The notes under the pieces were generated by a model, which was given only the letters and a program-made list of their open reading frames with translations, made no database searches and was not told where the DNA came from. DNA of 64,000 nucleotides from Actibacterium sp. (GTDB taxonomy: Bacteria > Pseudomonadota > Alphaproteobacteria > Rhodobacterales > Rhodobacteraceae): contig JADQCB010000031.1 in NCBI GenBank assembly GCA_016278325.1, positions 30,963 through 94,962 of the forward strand. The letters are read 5' to 3'. The position numbers and the translations under genes are program-made. The stretch's first letter is position 1, and every line of letters begins with the position of its first letter. Below, in pieces: positions 56,205 to 64,000 of the stretch.

Positions 56205-57890
56205 ATGACCGACTATCAGACCGAAAACGCGGAACTTACCCTGACCGACCAGGTTTACGGCGAGGATCCGCTGGCGGACCGGGAAACGGGCCATTACCGC
56301 AAGGAATACATCACCACCTTCGTTGACAAATGGGATGAGCTGATCGACTGGCGCGGCCGTGCCCAGAGTGAGGGCCAGTTCTTCATCGACATCCTGCGCG
56401 CCCGCGGCAAGGAGCGTGTGCTGGACGTGGCCTGCGGCACCGGCTTTCATTCGGTCCGGCTGACCGAGGCGGGGTTCGACGTCACCGCCGCCGACGGGTC
56501 CGCGGCGATGGTGGCCAAGGCGTTCGACAATGGCCAGAAACGCGGCCTGATCCTCAAGACGACGCAGGCCGACTGGCGCTGGTTGAACCGCGACATCCAT
56601 GGCAAGTATGATGCGATCATCTGCCTGGGCAACTCGTTCACGCATCTCCATGATGAAAAGGATCGCCGCCGCGCGCTGGCCGAATTCTACGCCGCGCTCA
56701 AGCATGACGGCATCCTGATACTGGACCAGCGCAATTACGACGCGATGCTGGATCACGGCTTTTCGACCAAGCACAAGTATTACTATTGCGGCGACCAGGT
56801 CACGGCCGAGCCAGAGCATCTGGACGAAGGCCTGTGCCGCATGAAATATACCTTCCCCGACGGCTCGGACTACACGCTGAACATGTGCCCGATCCGCAAG
56901 AACTATGTCCGGCGCCTGCTGTCCGAAGCCGGTTTCGAGCGGGTACGCACCTATGGCGATTTCCAGGAAACCTATGCCGAGGATGACCCGGATTTCTTCA
57001 TTCACGTGGCCGAGAAATCGGCGCTTCACCTGGTGCGCTGGGGCGGCACCCGCGGCGCCGGCGAAACCGACATCCGCGACGTCACCGAGGATTATTACGA
57101 CAGCGACGACGCCGACACGTTCTATTCCACGATCTGGGGTGGCGAGGACCTGCATATCGGTCTTTACGACACGACCAGGGACATCCGCACGGCCAGTGAC
57201 CTGACGATCGAGGCGATGATCGGCAAGTTGCCGGAAATGGGGCCGGAGACGAAGGTTCTCGACCTCGGTGCCGGCTATGGCGGCGCGATGCGCACCGTCG
57301 TCAGGCAGACCGGTGCCAAGGCGATCTGCCTGAACATCTCGGGCACGCAGAACGACTATAACCGGCAGAAGATCCGTCAGGCCGGCCTCGGCGACCGGAT
57401 CGAGGTGCTGCACGGCGTGTTCGAGGATGTGCCGCAGGACGACGAGAGCGTCGACGTGGTCTGGAGCCAGGATGCGTTCCTGCATTCGGACCAGCGCGAC
57501 AAGATCATCTCCGAGGCGTTCCGCGTGCTCAAGCCCGGCGGGCATCTGATCTTCACCGACCCCAACCAGGCCGATGACGTGCCCGGAGGTGTCTTGCAGC
57601 CGGTTTACGACAGGCTTCAGCTGAACAGCCTCGGCTCGTTCCGCTTCTACCGCGAAGTTGCCGAGGCGATCGGCTTCGAGACGGTGACCCAGGACGACAT
57701 GACCGGCGATCTGCGGACCCATTATGCCCGGGTGCGCGAAGAGCTGCTGGCCAATTACGACAAATTGCGGGAAAATGGCGCTTCGGCAGACTATCTCGAC
57801 AAGATGGCGGTCGGGCTGGAGAACTGGGTCAAGGCGGCGGATGCCGGTTACCTTGCCTGGGGGATTCAGCAGTTTCGCAAGCCCGCGTGA
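56205..57890 (+). CDS. Fused glycine/sarcosine and sarcosine/dimethylglycine N-methyltransferase
   Basis: Makes glycine betaine from glycine by three SAM-dependent methylations. 561 residues in two methyltransferase halves. The N-terminal half is GSMT-like (SAM motif I VLDVACGTGFHSVRL at about 72-86; YDAIICLGNSFTHLHDEKDR; CPIRKNYVRRLLSEAGF). The C-terminal half is SDMT-like (SAM motif I VLDLGAGYGGAMRTV at about 351-365; AICLNISGTQNDYNRQKI; VVWSQDAFLHSDQRDKII; TDPNQADDVPGGVLQP). In Halorhodospira these are separate enzymes; a fused form is known from the halophile Actinopolyspora. GATGAGG precedes the ATG. The genes that recycle SAM follow directly. Confidence 0.92.
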   Translation: MTDYQTENAELTLTDQVYGEDPLADRETGHYRKEYITTFVDKWDELIDWRGRAQSEGQFFIDILRARGKERVLDVACGTGFHSVRLTEAGFDVTAADGSAAMVAKAFDNGQKRGLILKTTQADWRWLNRDIHGKYDAIICLGNSFTHLHDEKDRRRALAEFYAALKHDGILILDQRNYDAMLDHGFSTKHKYYYCGDQVTAEPEHLDEGLCRMKYTFPDGSDYTLNMCPIRKNYVRRLLSEAGFERVRTYGDFQETYAEDDPDFFIHVAEKSALHLVRWGGTRGAGETDIRDVTEDYYDSDDADTFYSTIWGGEDLHIGLYDTTRDIRTASDLTIEAMIGKLPEMGPETKVLDLGAGYGGAMRTVVRQTGAKAICLNISGTQNDYNRQKIRQAGLGDRIEVLHGVFEDVPQDDESVDVVWSQDAFLHSDQRDKIISEAFRVLKPGGHLIFTDPNQADDVPGGVLQPVYDRLQLNSLGSFRFYREVAEAIGFETVTQDDMTGDLRTHYARVREELLANYDKLRENGASADYLDKMAVGLENWVKAADAGYLAWGIQQFRKPA

Positions 57891-57914
57891 CTCACGCGAC
57901 AATAAAAATTGCGC

Positions 57915-57940
57915 CGCGCCGGCAGGCCGATGCCGGCGCG
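57915..57940 (+). promoter_or_regulatory. Intercistronic hairpin between the methyltransferase and metH
   Basis: Perfect 10-pair stem CGCGCCGGCA / TGCCGGCGCG with a 6-base loop and no T-run. It lies in the 84-base gap after the methyltransferase stop. It may protect the upstream message from 3' exonucleases or act as a partial attenuator. Confidence 0.5.
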
Positions 57941-57974
57941 CGCCGCCGTCCTGCGGCAAGTAAGAGGAAGGTTC

Positions 57975-59026
57975 ATGCCTGACACACGCGACATAACGAT
58001 TCATGCCGCCCGGCGCATCCTGGTGCTCGACGGGGCGATGGGCACGATGATCCAGCAGTCCAAGCCGGACGAGGCCACCTATCGCGGTGACCGTTTCGCC
58101 GGGCACAAGCAGGACGTGGGCGGCAACAACGAACTGCTCAGCCTGACGCAGCCCGACATGATCCGGCAGATCCACGTCGACTTTCTTGCGGCGGGGGCGG
58201 ACATTCTTTGCACCAACACCTTCGGCGCGAACGCGATCAGCCAGGCCGATTACGGCATGGAAGACCTGGTGCACGAAATGAACGTCGAATCCGTGCGTCT
58301 GGCGCGCGAGGCGGCCGAGGCGGTCGCGACACCCGATCGGCCGCGCTGGGTCGCGGGCGGGATCGGGCCGACCAACCAGACCGCCAGCATCAGCCCCGAC
58401 GTGAACGATCCGGGGTTCCGGACGGTCACGTTCGACCAGTTGGCCGAGGCCTACGGCGCGGCCGCGCGCGGCCTGATCGAGGGCGGAGCCGACCTGATCC
58501 TGATCGAGACCATTTTCGACACGTTGAACGCCAAGGCCGCGATCTATGCGATCGAAACCCTGCGCGACGAGGGGATTGCCGTGCCGCCGCTGATGATCTC
58601 GGGAACCATTACCGACCGTTCGGGGCGCACCCTGACGGGGCAGACGCCCGAGGCGTTCTGGGCCTCGGTCAGCCACGCGCGGCCGTTCTCGGTGGGTCTG
58701 AACTGTGCCTTGGGCGCCGGCGAGATGCGTCAGCATGTGCGCACCTTGTCCCAGGTCGCCGACACCCGCGTCAGCGCCTATCCAAATGCCGGCCTGCCCA
58801 ACGAGATGGGCGGTTATGACGAAACGCCCGAGCAGATGGCCGAGGATCTGGGCGAATGGGCCGCGTCCGGGCTGGTCAACATCGTCGGCGGCTGCTGCGG
58901 GACCACGCCGGAACATATCGGTGCCATCGCGAAGGCGGTCGAGGGCAAGACGCCCCGCGCCATCCCCGAAAAGGTGCAACGCATGCGCCTGAGCGGGCTT
59001 GAAATGTTCGAAGCAGGGAGCGCGGC

Positions 59027-59030
<4 letters not shown>
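57975..59030 (+). CDS. metH: Methionine synthase, homocysteine-binding part (split MetH)
   Basis: 351 residues equal to the N-terminal homocysteine S-methyltransferase domain of Met[41 protein letters not shown], and zinc cysteines in [13 protein letters not shown] and [15 protein letters not shown]. In single-chain MetH this is fused to the folate, cobalamin and activation domains; here those are in the next gene, which starts with ATGA overlap. AAGAGGAAGG precedes the ATG. The two products must associate or exchange the methyl group between chains. Confidence 0.92.
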
Positions 59031-61702
<2,672 letters not shown>

Positions 61703-61742
61703 TCTGCGGCAACCCAACCCAAAAACGAGGGAGAGCAACGAG

Positions 61743-62927
61743 ATGAGCGACAAGACCTGGCTTTTCACCAGTGAATCGGTGTCCGAGGGACATCCGGACA
61801 AGGTTTGCGACCGGATCTCGGATGCGGTTCTGGATGCCTATCTGGCCGCCGACCCCGAGGCCCGCGTGGCCTGTGAAACGCTGGCAACCACCGATCACGT
61901 CACCATCGCCGGCGAGGTGCGCGGCCCCGAGAGCGTTCTGCGCGATGTCGAGGAGATCACGCGCAACGCGATCCGCGACATCGGCTATGAGCAGCCGGGG
62001 TTCAACTGGGAAACCGCCGAGGTGATCTGCCGCCTGCATGCTCAGTCCGCCGACATCGCGATGGGTGTCGACGAGGGCGAAAAGGGCGAGGAAGGCGCCG
62101 GCGACCAGGGCATCATGTTCGGCTATGCCTGCAACGAAACCGATGAATTGATGCCGGCGCCGATCCAGTTCGCGCACCGGATCCTGCGTCACATGGCCGA
62201 AGATCGCAAATCCGGCAGGCAGCCGGCCTTCGGCCCCGACGCGAAAAGCCAGGTGACGCTGAAATATCGCAATGGCAAGCCCGTGGGCGTGGATACCGTC
62301 GTGGTCTCGACCCAGCACACAGAGGGCGTCACCCAGGACGAGGTGCGCCAGATGGTCGAGCCCTATATCAAGGGCGCCTTCCCCGACGACTGGACCCTTC
62401 CCGCCGAGCGGCTGATCGTGAACCCGACCGGGCAATTCATCATCGGCGGCCCCGATGGCGATGCCGGCCTGACCGGGCGCAAGATCATCGTCGATACCTA
62501 TGGCGGCGCCGCACCGCACGGGGGCGGGGCGTTCTCGGGCAAGGATCCGACCAAGGTGGACCGCTCGGCCGCCTATGTGTCACGGTATCTGGCCAAGAAT
62601 GTCGTCGCCGCGGGGCTGGCCGACAAGTGCCAGATCCAGCTTGCATACGCGATCGGCGTGCCAGAGCCGGTGGCGCTTTACGTCAACACGCTGGGCACCG
62701 GCCGGGTCGACGAGGAAAAGCTGGCCCGCACCCTGCGCGAGATGGTGCGCCTCACCCCGCGCGGCATCCGCGAACATCTGGGCCTGCTCAAGCCGATCTA
62801 TACCCGGACCGCGGCCTATGGCCATTTCGGACGCGAGGCGACCGAGGATGGCGGCTTCTCGTGGGAGCGGACGGACCTGGCCGATGAGCTGGCGCGCAGC
62901 TTCGGCATGAGCCAGGCTGCCGAGTGA
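61743..62927 (+). CDS. metK: S-adenosylmethionine synthetase
   Basis: Makes SAM from methionine and ATP. 394 residues. Signatures: [40 protein letters not shown], and the P-loop-like [27 protein letters not shown] lies 7 bases before the ATG. Placed between metH and ahcY, 40 bases after metH. Confidence 0.97.
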   Translation: MSDKTWLFTSESVSEGHPDKVCDRISDAVLDAYLAADPEARVACETLATTDHVTIAGEVRGPESVLRDVEEITRNAIRDIGYEQPGFNWETAEVICRLHAQSADIAMGVDEGEKGEEGAGDQGIMFGYACNETDELMPAPIQFAHRILRHMAEDRKSGRQPAFGPDAKSQVTLKYRNGKPVGVDTVVVSTQHTEGVTQDEVRQMVEPYIKGAFPDDWTLPAERLIVNPTGQFIIGGPDGDAGLTGRKIIVDTYGGAAPHGGGAFSGKDPTKVDRSAAYVSRYLAKNVVAAGLADKCQIQLAYAIGVPEPVALYVNTLGTGRVDEEKLARTLREMVRLTPRGIREHLGLLKPIYTRTAAYGHFGREATEDGGFSWERTDLADELARSFGMSQAAE

Positions 62928-62964
62928 AATCGGGAACGAAATTCAGAACAAGGATACCAACGAT

Positions 62965-64000
62965 ATGAACAAACCAGAGACAGTCTCCTCCGGGGATTAC
63001 ATCATCCGGGACATTTCGCTTGCGGATTACGGTCGCAAGGAGCTTGACATTGCCGAGACGGAGATGCCCGGTCTGATGGCGCTTCGCGAGGAGTTTGGCG
63101 GGTCGCAACCGCTGAAGGGTGCGCGGATTGCGGGCAGTCTGCACATGACGATCCAGACGGCGTGCCTGATCGAGACGCTTGTGGCCCTTGGCGCGGAGGT
63201 GCGTTGGGCGTCGTGCAACATCTTCTCGACGCAGGACCACGCGGCGGCGGTGATCGCGGCGGGCGGCACGCCGGTTTTCGCGGTGAAGGGCGAGACGCTG
63301 GCGGAATACTGGGAGTATTGCGACCGGATCTTCCAGTTTTCCGAGGGCACGGCGAACATGATCCTGGACGATGGCGGCGACGCCACGATGTATGTGCTTC
63401 TGGGCGCGCGCGTCGAAGAGGGCGAGGAGGATCTGATCGCGAGCCCGGGCTCGGAAGAGGAAGAGGCGCTGTTCGCGCAGATCCGCAAGCGGCTGGCCGA
63501 GAGCCCGGGCTGGTTCACCCGCCAGCGCCACGCGATCCGCGGCGTCAGCGAGGAGACGACGACCGGGGTGCACCGGCTTTACCAGATGATGGAGAAGGGG
63601 CATCTGCCGTTCCCGGCGATCAATGTGAACGATTCCGTCACCAAGTCGAAATTCGACAACAAGTATGGCTGCAAGGAAAGCCTGGTGGATGGCATCCGGC
63701 GGGCGACCGACACGATGATGGCGGGCAAGGTCGCGGTGGTCTGCGGCTATGGCGATGTCGGCAAGGGCTCGGCGGCCTCGCTGCGCGGGGCCGGCGCGCG
63801 GGTGAAGGTGACCGAGGTCGACCCGATCTGCGCGCTTCAGGCGGCGATGGACGGGTTCGAGGTGGTTCTGCTGGAGGATGTTCTGGACAGCGCCGACATC
63901 TTCATCACCACCACCGGCAACCGCGACGTGATCCGGATCGAGCATATGCGCGCGATGAAGGACATGGCGATCGTCGGCAATATCGGGCATTTCGACAACG
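62965..64000 (+). CDS. ahcY: S-adenosylhomocysteine hydrolase (3' end outside window)
   Basis: Hydrolyses the methyltransferase inhibitor SAH to homocysteine and adenosine. 345 codons are visible of an expected 460-470. Motifs: [60 protein letters not shown] and the NAD site [20 protein letters not shown]. Codon choice differs from the upstream genes: Ala is mostly GCG and Thr mostly ACG, while metK prefers GCC/ACC. That may reflect a separate origin or very recent recombination with a second copy. Confidence 0.96.
   Translation, partial: MNKPETVSSGDYIIRDISLADYGRKELDIAETEMPGLMALREEFGGSQPLKGARIAGSLHMTIQTACLIETLVALGAEVRWASCNIFSTQDHAAAVIAAGGTPVFAVKGETLAEYWEYCDRIFQFSEGTANMILDDGGDATMYVLLGARVEEGEEDLIASPGSEEEEALFAQIRKRLAESPGWFTRQRHAIRGVSEETTTGVHRLYQMMEKGHLPFPAINVNDSVTKSKFDNKYGCKESLVDGIRRATDTMMAGKVAVVCGYGDVGKGSAASLRGAGARVKVTEVDPICALQAAMDGFEVVLLEDVLDSADIFITTTGNRDVIRIEHMRAMKDMAIVGNIGHFDN

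Overview
The window reads as chromosomal DNA of a high-GC alphaproteobacterium of the order Rhodobacterales (Rhodobacteraceae/Roseobacter type). The evidence is the gene neighbourhoods: gpmI-envC-ctpA-rppH next to rlmH-rsfS, leuC-leuD-x-x-leuB, ilvE next to a PetP/PetR pair, an hda-xseB-ispA-dxs run, and a divergent phaZ / phaC-phaP-phaR locus. GTTC-N7-GTTC LexA boxes and CTGC-N3-GCAG PhaR boxes also fit this group. I saw no phage, insertion sequence, rRNA or CRISPR. One tRNA (Gly-GCC) is present.

Layout. 0-9.4 kb (mostly minus strand): the N-terminal two thirds of an SOS-controlled dnaE2, then a cell-envelope/housekeeping run (rppH, ctpA, envC, gpmI), an inserted plus-strand SulP transporter without a STAS domain, then rlmH and rsfS. 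9.6-15.2 kb: leucine biosynthesis (leuC, leuD, leuB) interrupted by a membrane protein and a secreted EEP-fold protein. 15.7-19.8 kb: a four-gene extracytoplasmic flavin/redox operon (Asp-rich secreted protein, DUF2271, PepSY-flavodoxin-FNR reductase, ApbE). 19.9-25.5 kb: a truncated oxidoreductase, a thioesterase, a UMF1-type MFS, mepA, a phytase-like esterase, a YhhQ-type transporter, and a short leader RNA with an 18-codon ORF and a terminator in front of arfB. 25.6-31.9 kb: ilvE, petP-petR, and the deacetylase-xseB-ispA-dxs run. 31.9-39.4 kb: an EamA transporter, a SulP-Usp-TraR set, a HisC-like aminotransferase, an alpha/beta hydrolase and phaZ. 39.5-42.5 kb: phaC, phaP, phaR. 42.6-55.7 kb: a class III aminotransferase, an alpha/beta hydrolase, tRNA-Gly, terC, pyc, an SOS-boxed uvrD, rplY, pth, DUF2237 and lldD.

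56.2-64 kb is the most striking region. A fused glycine/sarcosine-dimethylglycine N-methyltransferase (glycine to glycine betaine, three SAM consumed) is followed co-directionally by a two-part cobalamin methionine synthase, metK and ahcY. All steps that regenerate SAM and remove S-adenosylhomocysteine sit directly behind the enzyme that consumes SAM. This looks like a self-contained osmolyte-synthesis module and suggests a halotolerant or marine lifestyle.

Regulatory highlights: LexA boxes in front of dnaE2 and uvrD; two PhaR boxes at the phaP promoter and a third inside the predicted pyc promoter, which suggests that PHB status controls anaplerosis; nested, mutually exclusive inverted repeats before the membrane-protein gene at 12.1 kb; and a sequestrable, full-length Shine-Dalgarno leader before arfB.
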